A stretch of 7,693 nucleotides of DNA from an uncultured Lachnospiraceae bacterium (GCA_910586405.1 CAJUII010000129.1:1-7693), one strand, 5' to 3'; counted from the first letter of the stretch, positions 1 through 5,983 are shown. Notes: a model not told the origin generated them from the sequence alone. Numbers and translations are program-made.

Positions 1-711
1 CTCCTCCGCCCGCCGGTAAAGAGACGACCGCGAAGCCAAGTCCAGCCCTTCCTCTGAAAGTCCATTCTGCGCACAAAAATAGGACACAATTGCGCGGTCA
101 ATATCATCTCCTCCCAGATGATTATCTCCCGCAATGGCGGTGATCTCAATAATGTTTTCAAAACATTCCACAATGCTTACATCCAGTGTGCCGCCGCCAA
201 AATCAATCACCATCATCTGCCGGTCCTCCTGCTCCTGTGTGCAGTGGCGGTGATACAAGGCGGCCGCGGAGGGTTCGTTGATGAGGCGCTTTACTGTCAC
301 GCCAGCAAGCTGTGCTGCCAGCTTCGTAGCGCTGCGCTGATTGTCATTAAAATACGCTGGAACACTGATCACTGCCTCCTCCACAGGCTCTCCCAGATAC
401 CGTTGTGCATCCTGCAAGATCTGGCGCAGCACCAGCGCGGAAAGCTCCTCTGGCAAAAAACTCCTGCCGCCCAGAGGAATCAGACGCTCCGTGCCCATCC
501 AGACTTTAAAGGACGCCGCAGTGCTCTGTGGATTCGAGATCAGCCGTTCCTTTGCGGCTGCCCCCACCAGCACTGTTCCGTCCTCCAAGAGACTCACCAC
601 ACTGCTCGTCTTGTATGTTCCTAATTCGTTGGGAATCAGCTCTGTCCCGCCATTTCGAAAAATGCAGGCAAGGCTGTTTGTCGTTCCCAGATCAATACCG
701 ATTATTGCCAT
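1..711 (-). CDS. hscC: HscC-like Hsp70 family chaperone, N-terminal ATPase part (cut by window edge)
   Basis: This is an ATP-driven chaperone of the Hsp70 family, acting in the cytoplasm. The frame is open from the ATG at 709-711 to base 1, giving 237 codons of the usual 550-600. The visible part is the nucleotide-binding domain: phosphate-1 loop IGIDLGTTNS (residues 4-13), catalytic-type Lys69 in ASFKVWMG, SVPAYFNDNQR (116-126), RLINEPSAAAL (142-152), phosphate-2 motif VIDFGGGTLDVS (168-179) and GDNHLGGDD (195-203). The Asn at 197 sits where DnaK has Thr199 (GDTHLGG). E. coli HscC, as I recall it, also has Asn there, and the spacing and RLINEP context fit HscC better than housekeeping DnaK. 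An AGGAGG site lies 8 bases before the ATG. HscC-type proteins work with J-domain partners; one could lie beyond the left edge. The gene is the last visible member of the stator-containing block. Family is certain; the HscC subfamily is likely. Confidence 0.93.
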   Translation of the reverse strand, partial: MAIIGIDLGTTNSLACIFRNGGTELIPNELGTYKTSSVVSLLEDGTVLVGAAAKERLISNPQSTAASFKVWMGTERLIPLGGRSFLPEELSALVLRQILQDAQRYLGEPVEEAVISVPAYFNDNQRSATKLAAQLAGVTVKRLINEPSAAALYHRHCTQEQEDRQMMVIDFGGGTLDVSIVECFENIIEITAIAGDNHLGGDDIDRAIVSYFCAQNGLSEEGLDLASRSSLYRRAEE

Positions 712-719
712 CGTGTTAT

Positions 720-725
720 CCTCCT
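720..725 (-). promoter_or_regulatory. Ribosome binding site of the Hsp70 gene
   Basis: Read on the minus strand this is AGGAGG, a full Shine-Dalgarno match, with 8 bases to the ATG at 711. It fixes the start of the Hsp70 gene. Confidence 0.85.
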
Positions 726-729
726 GCGC

Positions 730-757
730 ATTGTAAAATGCTTGTGTTATTCTACAA
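730..757 (-). promoter_or_regulatory. Candidate promoter of the Hsp70 gene
   Basis: On the minus strand TTGTAG (752-757) and TACAAT (730-735) are 16 bases apart, just upstream of the ribosome site. The -10 matches consensus at five of six positions, but the -35 is weak. The resulting leader would be very short, roughly 10-20 bases. No CIRCE-type inverted repeat for HrcA control is present here. Confidence 0.3.
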
Positions 758-780
758 AAAACGCCGGTAAACGGAACTTC

Positions 781-804
781 CAGCAGGGCATAACAACCCT
801 GCTG
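781..804 (-). terminator. Perfect 8-bp stem-loop between the coiled-coil gene and the Hsp70 gene
   Basis: CAGCAGGG and CCCTGCTG form a perfect stem around an 8-base loop. It stands about 55 bases after the stop of the coiled-coil gene and 70 bases before the Hsp70 start. No T-run follows directly on the minus strand (the nearest, six Ts, is more than 20 bases on), so it is not a classical intrinsic terminator. It may be an attenuator, an RNA-processing or stabilising hairpin, or a weak terminator separating the Hsp70 gene from the stator genes. Confidence 0.45.
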
Positions 805-858
805 AATGTGCCCGCCCCCGACGACACTGCTTCAAAGAAATGACCTGCAATGATTTTC

Positions 859-1326
859 CTACACCTCAATGCCAAAATCCGCCAGCTTTTTCTTGAGCAT
901 CGCTATTTCTGCGTCCTTATTTGCCAGCTTTTCATCTTTATCTGCCAGTTGAGCTGCATTATCCGCCAGCTTTTCATTCTGCTCATCCAGACGTATCTTA
1001 AACTCTATTATCTCAGGCGCTAACAGTTCTTTTAATTCCTCACACATCTGATCCCCCTCCTGTATCATGTTCTTGAATAATTCTATGTTTGCTTCCGATG
1101 AAACGTTTACTACAGAGTCCGCGTTCTGCCTGTCATCGTCCTCCTCTAGCCCTGAACAGATTTCAAGAAGCTTCTTGGCCCGCGCTCTGTCCAGTGTCCG
1201 GGTCAGCGACGTAACCCATATATGAATGTCCTTGTTAAGCTCTTTTGTCACGACAATCTGCATGGGGAACAACATGCCAAGTATAACATAACAAACAAAG
1301 TTACGCAACGCGAACATCATACTCAT
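859..1326 (-). CDS. Small hypothetical protein with C-terminal heptad coiled coil, possibly a 5'-truncated gene
   Basis: The open frame gives 155 residues. I do not recognise a named family with certainty. Residues 24-110 (IVVTKELNKDIHIWV onward to LLAPEI) are helical and acidic, and resemble the C-terminal half of clostridial proteins often found with Rpn/PD-(D/E)XK putative transposases; this is a recollection, not a search. Residues 113-154 are six successive heptads with Leu or Ile at 113, 120, 127, 134, 141 and 148, four of them followed by Ala, a likely oligomerising coiled coil. The first 23 residues are odd: hydrophobic, no Shine-Dalgarno before the ATG, and overlapping a good promoter-like sequence at 1280-1308. 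That suggests either a remnant lacking its original N-terminus or a true start further in (Met18 or Met22). It begins 23 bases after the stator gene's stop codon, so translational coupling is possible. The coding frame is probably real; its function and start are unknown. Confidence 0.55.
   Translation of the reverse strand: MSMMFALRNFVCYVILGMLFPMQIVVTKELNKDIHIWVTSLTRTLDRARAKKLLEICSGLEEDDDRQNADSVVNVSSEANIELFKNMIQEGDQMCEELKELLAPEIIEFKIRLDEQNEKLADNAAQLADKDEKLANKDAEIAMLKKKLADFGIEV
881..985. repeat. Five 21-bp imperfect tandem units encoding the heptad coiled coil
   Basis: Units start at 881, 902, 923, 944 and 965, exactly 21 bases apart. Four begin GCCAG, and GCCAGCTTTTCAT occurs identically at 923-935 and 965-977. 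Each unit encodes one heptad (LADxxxx type on the minus strand). The near-identity at DNA level points to expansion by unit duplication, so copy number could vary between strains. Confidence 0.8.
1280..1308 (-). promoter_or_regulatory. Candidate promoter inside the 5' end of the coiled-coil gene
   Basis: On the minus strand TTGCGT (1303-1308), a 17-base spacer and TATACT (1280-1285) are present. The -10 is extended by TG (TGTTATACT). It would start transcription around base 1273, inside the open frame, and would feed the Hsp70 gene. Its presence within apparent coding sequence is one reason to doubt the annotated start of that gene. Confidence 0.4.
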
Positions 1327-1349
1327 GCATGGCGTCTGTTTATTTTCAA

Positions 1350-2273
1350 TTATTCCTGCTGCAAGATTCCCGCAATCTTCTTAATCATCTCATCTTCTTT
1401 CAGCCGAAACTTAATCTCAACTCTTCTGGAAGCTGACATATCTACCTTTTCAGTAGGATTTCCCGCACTGTCCTGTTGGTAGACCGGATTGCTCCATGAT
1501 TTCCCATTGACTGTTAAAAGCTTTTGTAACTGTGTAATCTCTGTCTCACTGAGTCCGTTATTTTTGTTCAGGCAGAAATCCGCCACTGCATTTGCACGCT
1601 CATAGGACAACTCCATATTGCTCTGATAGCCTCCGTCCGTGTCCGTATGCCCCTCAATAATAATCTCAGCAATATAATCACGAAACTGGTCTTGAAGCAG
1701 CACATCTAAATACATCGGAATAATGTTTTGTAATGTCTCCTTACTCTCTGCGGTGAGTGAAGCACTGTTATACCGGAAAAGCACATCCGAAGAAAATGTA
1801 ATAGAGCCTGTCTGTGCATCCACCTTCATCGTGGAATTGCTAAAGGCTGATTGCAGCGCCCCGATAATATCTGTGCGGATACCGACAATATCTTGCAATT
1901 CCTGCTTTGTCGTTGTCAACTCCTGTTTTGCATTTTCGATCTCCAAGTATGCATTGTTTAATTCCTCCTGCGTCAGCGCAGCCTGTTCGTAAGCCTGCTG
2001 CAATTCCGCCAGCGACAGTGCAAGCTCCTCATTGGACTTCTCAAGCTCTGCCTTAGAAAATTCCAAATCTGCGATTGTCGCATCTAACTTGCTTTGTGCT
2101 GTGCTCAGATCGAGCCTTGTCCGGTCGAGATCATTCGTTTTTTGTCTGTATATCGCAAGGGTGATCGCGATCAGCAATATAAAAATCAGCAAAAGCGCCG
2201 CCATCATATCCGAATACGACTGCCAATAACTGTGCTCCGCGTATGCTTTTCTGTTTCTTCGCCTATTCTTCAT
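1350..2273 (-). CDS. MotB/ZorB-like stator subunit with OmpA peptidoglycan-binding domain
   Basis: This 307-residue protein is predicted to anchor an ion-driven motor to the cell wall. A basic N-terminus (MKNRRRNRK) is followed by one membrane helix at about 22-42, opening with YSDMMAALL. Asp22 lies where MotB and ZorB carry the essential proton-binding aspartate. Residues 45-130 are an uninterrupted heptad coiled coil rich in Glu, Leu and Ala. An OmpA/MotB C-terminal domain fills about 150-292, with IEGHTD (206-211), LSYERANAV (222-230) and SRRVEIKFR (282-290), the usual peptidoglycan-contact segments. Its ATG overlaps the end of the preceding channel gene by 11 bases, and GAGG sits 7 bases upstream, so the two are co-translated partners. 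No flagellar gene is nearby, and the OmpA domain rules out ExbD/TolR. ZorB of Zorya is the closest idea. The coiled coil between membrane and OmpA domain seems longer than in canonical ZorB. Stator role is likely; the process it powers is unknown. Confidence 0.9.
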   Translation of the reverse strand: MKNRRRNRKAYAEHSYWQSYSDMMAALLLIFILLIAITLAIYRQKTNDLDRTRLDLSTAQSKLDATIADLEFSKAELEKSNEELALSLAELQQAYEQAALTQEELNNAYLEIENAKQELTTTKQELQDIVGIRTDIIGALQSAFSNSTMKVDAQTGSITFSSDVLFRYNSASLTAESKETLQNIIPMYLDVLLQDQFRDYIAEIIIEGHTDTDGGYQSNMELSYERANAVADFCLNKNNGLSETEITQLQKLLTVNGKSWSNPVYQQDSAGNPTEKVDMSASRRVEIKFRLKEDEMIKKIAGILQQE

Positions 2274-3438
2274 ATAAATTCCTCATCTGCTCAAATGTGT
2301 AGATCTGACTGCTGATCTCATCACTCATGTCACTGCACAAATCTGCCAGCATTTCTTTCTGGTCCTCAAGCTGTTTGGCAAACACCTCTTGCCTTTCCAT
2401 GACGTTTGAAAGCGCCTCCTGCACGCTGCGATTAACTTCCACCAAGGCTGTGACAGCTTCCACCATCTCCGTTATATTTGCCGTGCTGACAGCCTGTGCT
2501 TCGCCTGCATCTTTCAATACATTGCCAAGTTTCCTAAAATCCGTATCCAGAGCCGCGTGCATCTGTTGTGTAAATTTATCTACGATACGCCCAACGCCTG
2601 CTGTCTGTTCCGCCGCATTACCCTTCATCACCTCAAGCATCTGTTTTAACGAGTTTGCCATACCCGCCTGATAGACAAGCATCGTCGCAGCGGTCTCATC
2701 CTCCTTCATTGCGGACGGCTGCGTGGTCATGCGAAACACATTTAAAAATTCCTCCAGCGTCTCATACGCATCTGACATCAGACTCCGATAAATAATACTA
2801 AACACCAGCGAGAAGAAAATTCCATATACCGACGTGTGAAACGCCACCTTCATACCTGAGAGCAAGGCACCCACATTATCAGAAATCGTAAAGATATCAT
2901 CTCCGCTGAATGCGCCAAGACCCATAGACAAGCCAAGAAATGTTCCCAAAATCCCCATTCCTGTAAGAGTTCCCGGAATACCGGAATTATAGAAATTCAT
3001 GCCAACCCTGTCCAGAAAATCCTCATTGATATACTCTTCCAAATCACAAAATGCACCTGCACGCCGCCTTGTCTTGGAACCTTTTACCCGCAAACGGTAT
3101 TTTTGAAAAGCCTCCTGCAAGTCTTTCTGCTCGAAAAATGCTGTATCATCTTTGTAGGCTGGCCAAAGATTCTTCTCGTCTGCCTCCTTATATTCCTCCT
3201 GCAAGCGCAGCCCGACTTCCTCCAGCTCACGCGTAACCTGCCCAAGCCTCCCAAAACTAATAGAAGATATGCCAAAAAGAATCCCGATCATCAACAAAAA
3301 TCCAACATTGATAATCAGATTGACAGAAGCTTCCCATTCTCCTGTAAATACGCCGTTTAAGTACAACACAAAAGCCACTACAACGACATATAACAAAAAT
3401 AGCACATAATACTGTTTCCTTTTCATTCTTATTCCCAT
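2263..3438 (-). CDS. MotA/TolQ/ExbB-family proton channel subunit, ZorA-like
   Basis: This membrane protein is predicted to form the ion-conducting pentamer around the OmpA-domain partner encoded immediately after it. With the ATG at 3438 it has 391 residues. Helices lie at about 10-30, 38-60, 152-176 and 197-220. Between helices 2 and 3 is a soluble helical segment of about 90 residues containing a basic stretch (KGSKTRRR). Helix 3 carries GTLTGMGILGTFLG and helix 4 AFHTSVYG, the signature of the TolQ/ExbB/MotA channel. Thr166 and Thr202 align with the ion-path threonines of TolQ. After helix 4, about 170 residues are helical and probably project into the cytoplasm, like ZorA tails but shorter than the long tails I recall. 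Start choice: an in-frame GTG at 3456 would add six residues but lacks a well-spaced ribosome site, while AGGA lies 5 bases before the ATG at 3438; ATG at 3426 is a further option. An extended -10 promoter lies upstream. Confidence 0.9.
   Translation of the reverse strand: MGIRMKRKQYYVLFLLYVVVVAFVLYLNGVFTGEWEASVNLIINVGFLLMIGILFGISSISFGRLGQVTRELEEVGLRLQEEYKEADEKNLWPAYKDDTAFFEQKDLQEAFQKYRLRVKGSKTRRRAGAFCDLEEYINEDFLDRVGMNFYNSGIPGTLTGMGILGTFLGLSMGLGAFSGDDIFTISDNVGALLSGMKVAFHTSVYGIFFSLVFSIIYRSLMSDAYETLEEFLNVFRMTTQPSAMKEDETAATMLVYQAGMANSLKQMLEVMKGNAAEQTAGVGRIVDKFTQQMHAALDTDFRKLGNVLKDAGEAQAVSTANITEMVEAVTALVEVNRSVQEALSNVMERQEVFAKQLEDQKEMLADLCSDMSDEISSQIYTFEQMRNLYEE
2281..2284 (-). promoter_or_regulatory. 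Ribosome binding site of the MotB/ZorB-like gene
   Basis: GAGG on the minus strand, 7 bases before the ATG at 2273. It lies inside the last codons of the upstream channel gene, the usual arrangement for translational coupling. Confidence 0.65.
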
Positions 3439-3466
3439 CCTTTTCCTTTCGTACACTGCCCAAACC

Positions 3467-3520
3467 GCTTCCTACAGTTGCTTATTATTTCAGTTCTCAT
3501 GAAAATGATTCTTACAGTTT
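3467..3520. repeat. Pair of 14-bp direct repeats upstream of the stator genes
   Basis: GCTTCCTACAGTTG (3467-3480) and GATTCTTACAGTTT (3507-3520) match at 11 of 14 positions and are 40 bases apart start to start, close to four helical turns. They lie between the predicted promoter and the start of the channel gene, a position suited to a regulator or to leader RNA structure. Chance occurrence cannot be excluded. Confidence 0.3.
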
Positions 3521-3529
3521 CTGGCTGCG

Positions 3530-3538
3530 ATTATAGCA
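3530..3538 (-). promoter_or_regulatory. Extended -10 promoter of the stator genes
   Basis: The minus strand reads TGCTATAAT, a perfect TATAAT hexamer with the TGn extension. No convincing -35 is found 17 bases upstream, which is typical of extended -10 promoters. It lies 18 bases past the end of the Uma2 gene. Transcription would start near 3523, leaving a leader of about 85 bases before the ATG at 3438. It suggests the stator genes form their own unit. Confidence 0.6.
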
Positions 3539-3556
3539 TAAGCTGACACACCTTCT

Positions 3557-4090
3557 CTATTCAACCTTGATAGAAAATCCTTCATAAATTCCGACAGGAA
3601 TCTCCTCGCCAAAGGAATACTCTTCAACCAGTTCCTTCTCAAAGAAGTAAACTGTAATACGTTGTTTTATTGGATCTACAATCCAATACTCTCTCACACC
3701 AGATTTTTGATACTGAAACAGTTTCGTAAAATAGTCCATCGCCCTGCTGCTTGGTGAAATTATTTCAATGACCCAATCCGGCGCACCATGACAGCCCTTG
3801 TCTGAAATTTTGTTTTTATCGCAAATCACGGATATGTCTGGCTCTACATAATTCATGTCATCATCATTCAGAAAAACCGCAAAGGGCGCTGGAAAAACTT
3901 CACATTCACCATTATTCTTTCTAATATACATATTTATTTCTGTATTGATATAATTCAATATCCTTTGATGCCGTGTATTGGGCGGAGCCATAGAATAAAT
4001 CTGACCGTCAATAAGCTCTGCACGCTCGCCATCTGGCAATGCATAAATGTATTCAATTGTATACGTATCTATATTCCTTGCAAAATCCAT
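3557..4090 (-). CDS. Uma2 family (DUF820) PD-(D/E)XK nuclease-fold protein
   Basis: This 177-residue protein belongs to the Uma2 family, whose members have a restriction-endonuclease-like fold; the family's biological role is not settled. The expected elements appear in order: ERAELIDGQIYSMAPP with Glu25 (21-36), HQRILNYI (41-48), YVEPDISVIC with Asp85 (81-90), WVIEIISPSS with Glu109 (106-115), then DYFTKLFQYQKSGVREYWIVDP with Lys123 (119-140). The Asp/Glu/Lys set needed for a metal-dependent nuclease is therefore present. Length is normal for the family. It has AGGAGG 8 bases before the ATG and a clear promoter. The gene is visibly richer in A and T than the uronate genes to its right. Its stop lies about 120 bases before the stator channel start, with a separate promoter between, so it may or may not belong to that block. 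Uma2 genes are often solitary. Confidence 0.92.
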   Translation of the reverse strand: MDFARNIDTYTIEYIYALPDGERAELIDGQIYSMAPPNTRHQRILNYINTEINMYIRKNNGECEVFPAPFAVFLNDDDMNYVEPDISVICDKNKISDKGCHGAPDWVIEIISPSSRAMDYFTKLFQYQKSGVREYWIVDPIKQRITVYFFEKELVEEYSFGEEIPVGIYEGFSIKVE

Positions 4091-4098
4091 ATCATCGT

Positions 4099-4104
4099 CC
4101 TCCT
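4099..4104 (-). promoter_or_regulatory. Ribosome binding site of the Uma2 gene
   Basis: AGGAGG on the minus strand, 8 bases before the ATG at 4090; it decides the start. Confidence 0.85.
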
Positions 4105-4115
4105 TTTATAGAACT

Positions 4116-4144
4116 ATGATACCCTATTCTTCTTCGTATATCAA
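4116..4144 (-). promoter_or_regulatory. Sigma-A promoter of the Uma2 gene
   Basis: On the minus strand TTGATA (4139-4144), a 17-base spacer and TATCAT (4116-4121) are present. Each hexamer matches consensus at five of six positions and the spacing is optimal. Transcription would begin about 20 bases before the start codon. Confidence 0.7.
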
Positions 4145-4179
4145 CAATAATTCATGAATCAAAATGCGAGATATCGCAA

Positions 4180-4216
4180 AAGGGAATGTCCGCATTATTT
4201 CAAAAGACATTCCCTT
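4180..4216 (-). terminator. Terminator stem-loop after the Csp-type protease gene
   Basis: AAGGGAATGTC (4180-4190) pairs perfectly with GACATTCCCTT (4206-4216), an 11-bp stem with a 15-base loop. It starts 18 bases after the protease stop codon. On the minus strand the stem runs into a short T tract (TTTTGCG), which is modest for an intrinsic terminator. A smaller GCGA/TCGC hairpin with a 4-base loop follows at 4166-4177. This separates the protease transcript from the Uma2 gene. Confidence 0.65.
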
Positions 4217-4233
4217 CTCCTAATTCATTCCTA

Positions 4234-5955
4234 TTACACCCCTCGCCCAATCCCAGCCAGAAACTCAAACACCCCCGCCACGTCGAGCCTGCCATACCCC
4301 CACTCTCTGTTCGGGTACTCCAAATTCCTGTCACGCTCTGCCCCTCGAATCAGGTAATTCTTAATATTCACTGAATTGACCAGAATATCATTGCTGTTGA
4401 CGACCGCCCACTCCAAAAGCTGTGCGCAGCCTCCTGCGGTGAGTGCCGCCGCGACACTGGTTCCACTTCGGTCGCCATACGGCGTAGAGACATTGACGCC
4501 GGGTGCAGCGATTTCTGGGACAATGGCGTTGTCTCTGGCAAAACCGCGACCCGATGACGGCGCGATGCTGTTGTTGCCAGTCTGATATGCCGCCACAGTG
4601 ACCGCAGAGTTCACATATCCTGGTTCTGTGATGGTCGTATAGGGGCTAGGTTCAAGAAAATAAGTATCTGACGAGAGAAAATCTGAGATTGGCAGCCATA
4701 TATCAAACTGTCCGCCAACCGTATTTCCCTCAGAAATAATCCTGATGTTCCACACCCCTTGCGTCGGCTCAGAAAAGCGGAATCGAATCACCTCCGCACC
4801 AGACAGATTCTCTACAAGCTGATATTCGATCACCACCCGCGTCCTCTCATAGACAAAAGTAAACTCCTGGGGAATGTAGCTTCTCGGATTATTCCACCGC
4901 GCAGTCTCCCCGCCGGGTGTACGTATGACAGCATTATAGAAATATGGCACATTTCCCCACAAATCCATGATAAAACCATTCTCATTTTCACCCACACGAA
5001 GTTCCACATCCTGATAATTCTGACGCTCGCTGAGATTTCCGAAGAAGTGATGCGACGCATTGCCCTCATTTCCTCCGGCAGTCACCACAACACGGCTCTT
5101 CTGCATACTGATATAATCAATATAATTCCCGAGCATCCCACCGCCTGTGTGGTCTCCAAAGCTCGTACCGACCCCCATACAGATCACCAACGGTTTGGTC
5201 AATATCAACACATATTTTTGCAGATATTGAATCGCCTGCAAAATATCTGACTCACTGTAGCAGGGAACCCCAGGCGGAATCTTATAATAGTCTTTGAGAT
5301 ATTGTTTGGCCTCCTTGAGCTTCACGACTACAATCTGACTTTCCGGCGCGGCGCCGATAAAACTGCCGCCCTCAATCGAACTGCCTGCTGCAAGGCTAGC
5401 CATCACACTGCCATGACCAATTACGTCTGTACTTGGCATGATGGAGAGCGGATTGTCACTTGCAAGCGCTTCATCGATCATTGCTTTTGTATACTCCGTT
5501 CCATATTCGAATCCCTCTGGCGGGTCGCCAGTCTGAATCGTCTGATCCCAGATGCCCGCAATCCGGCTTTTGCCCGCAAAATCCCGAAAAACAGCATCCT
5601 GATAGCGGATTCCCGTATCAATAAAGCCAATCGTCACATTTTTTCCAGTCAGATTCAGCGGTTCTCCCTGCACTGATAAAATACCGGATTCCGCCAGACT
5701 CAGTGTGTTCAGCGTTCCAGCCTGCGCCGCCCTGCACGCCATCAGCCCATAACATTTTGGCAGATTCGAATACGCAACCTGCCCCTCTCTATTGTACAGC
5801 GCATTGCCCCGATCCAAATACAGGATCCCCCACTCATTCGCTAAGTGATGATAACAATAATCAATTGGCAGATCGTAGTTGTATTCTCCCGGCAGCCGGA
5901 TATACACTAATGTATCTGCATAGTCATTCGACAAAATACGTTCCTTACAGGTCAC
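4234..5955 (-). CDS. S8 family subtilisin-like serine protease, Csp type
   Basis: This 573-residue subtilase has no signal peptide and so is probably intracellular or spore-associated. Residues 1 to about 100 look like the Csp prodomain (KERILSNDYADTLVYI at 4-19). The catalytic domain begins at NVTIGFIDTGI with Asp113. His181 lies in DVIGHGSVMASLAAG, the oxyanion Asn296 in VTAGGNEGN, and the nucleophile Ser500 in GDRSGTSVAAA. The full triad is present, so it should be active, unlike the pseudoprotease CspC of Clostridioides difficile. Between Asn296 and Ser500 an insert of roughly 135 residues (about 305-440), beta-rich by eye, corresponds to the jelly-roll domain of Csp proteins. CspB cuts the cortex hydrolase precursor SleC during germination, but Lachnospiraceae carry several paralogues of unknown target, so I do not give a symbol. 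The start is GTG with a weak GGGGA site 6 bases upstream; no better in-frame start exists. It lies 71 bases after the oxidoreductase gene. Confidence 0.93.
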   Translation of the reverse strand: MTCKERILSNDYADTLVYIRLPGEYNYDLPIDYCYHHLANEWGILYLDRGNALYNREGQVAYSNLPKCYGLMACRAAQAGTLNTLSLAESGILSVQGEPLNLTGKNVTIGFIDTGIRYQDAVFRDFAGKSRIAGIWDQTIQTGDPPEGFEYGTEYTKAMIDEALASDNPLSIMPSTDVIGHGSVMASLAAGSSIEGGSFIGAAPESQIVVVKLKEAKQYLKDYYKIPPGVPCYSESDILQAIQYLQKYVLILTKPLVICMGVGTSFGDHTGGGMLGNYIDYISMQKSRVVVTAGGNEGNASHHFFGNLSERQNYQDVELRVGENENGFIMDLWGNVPYFYNAVIRTPGGETARWNNPRSYIPQEFTFVYERTRVVIEYQLVENLSGAEVIRFRFSEPTQGVWNIRIISEGNTVGGQFDIWLPISDFLSSDTYFLEPSPYTTITEPGYVNSAVTVAAYQTGNNSIAPSSGRGFARDNAIVPEIAAPGVNVSTPYGDRSGTSVAAALTAGGCAQLLEWAVVNSNDILVNSVNIKNYLIRGAERDRNLEYPNREWGYGRLDVAGVFEFLAGIGRGV

Positions 5956-5983
5956 TGCGATTCCCCATCAAAAGGTTATTATT

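Noticed and set aside
118..770. Plus-strand open frames opposite the Hsp70 gene.
   Set aside because: The minus strand here encodes an unmistakable Hsp70 ATPase domain; the plus frames have no ribosome site or recognisable protein.
1350..3456. Flagellar motor genes motA and motB.
   Set aside because: The architecture is shared, but no flagellar or chemotaxis gene is near, the channel protein has a long C-terminal tail and the partner a long coiled coil, both unlike flagellar stators.
1350..3456. ExbB/ExbD or TolQ/TolR energy-transfer pair.
   Set aside because: The second protein has a large OmpA-type domain rather than the short ExbD/TolR domain, and the host looks monoderm.
3457..3463. Starting the channel protein at the upstream GTG (3456).
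   Set aside because: No ribosome site is suitably spaced before it, while the ATG at 3438 has AGGA 5 bases upstream. It remains possible.
4166..4177. The small GCGA/TCGC palindrome as an operator.
   Set aside because: A 4-bp stem with a 4-base loop is too short to distinguish from chance; it is probably part of the terminator region.
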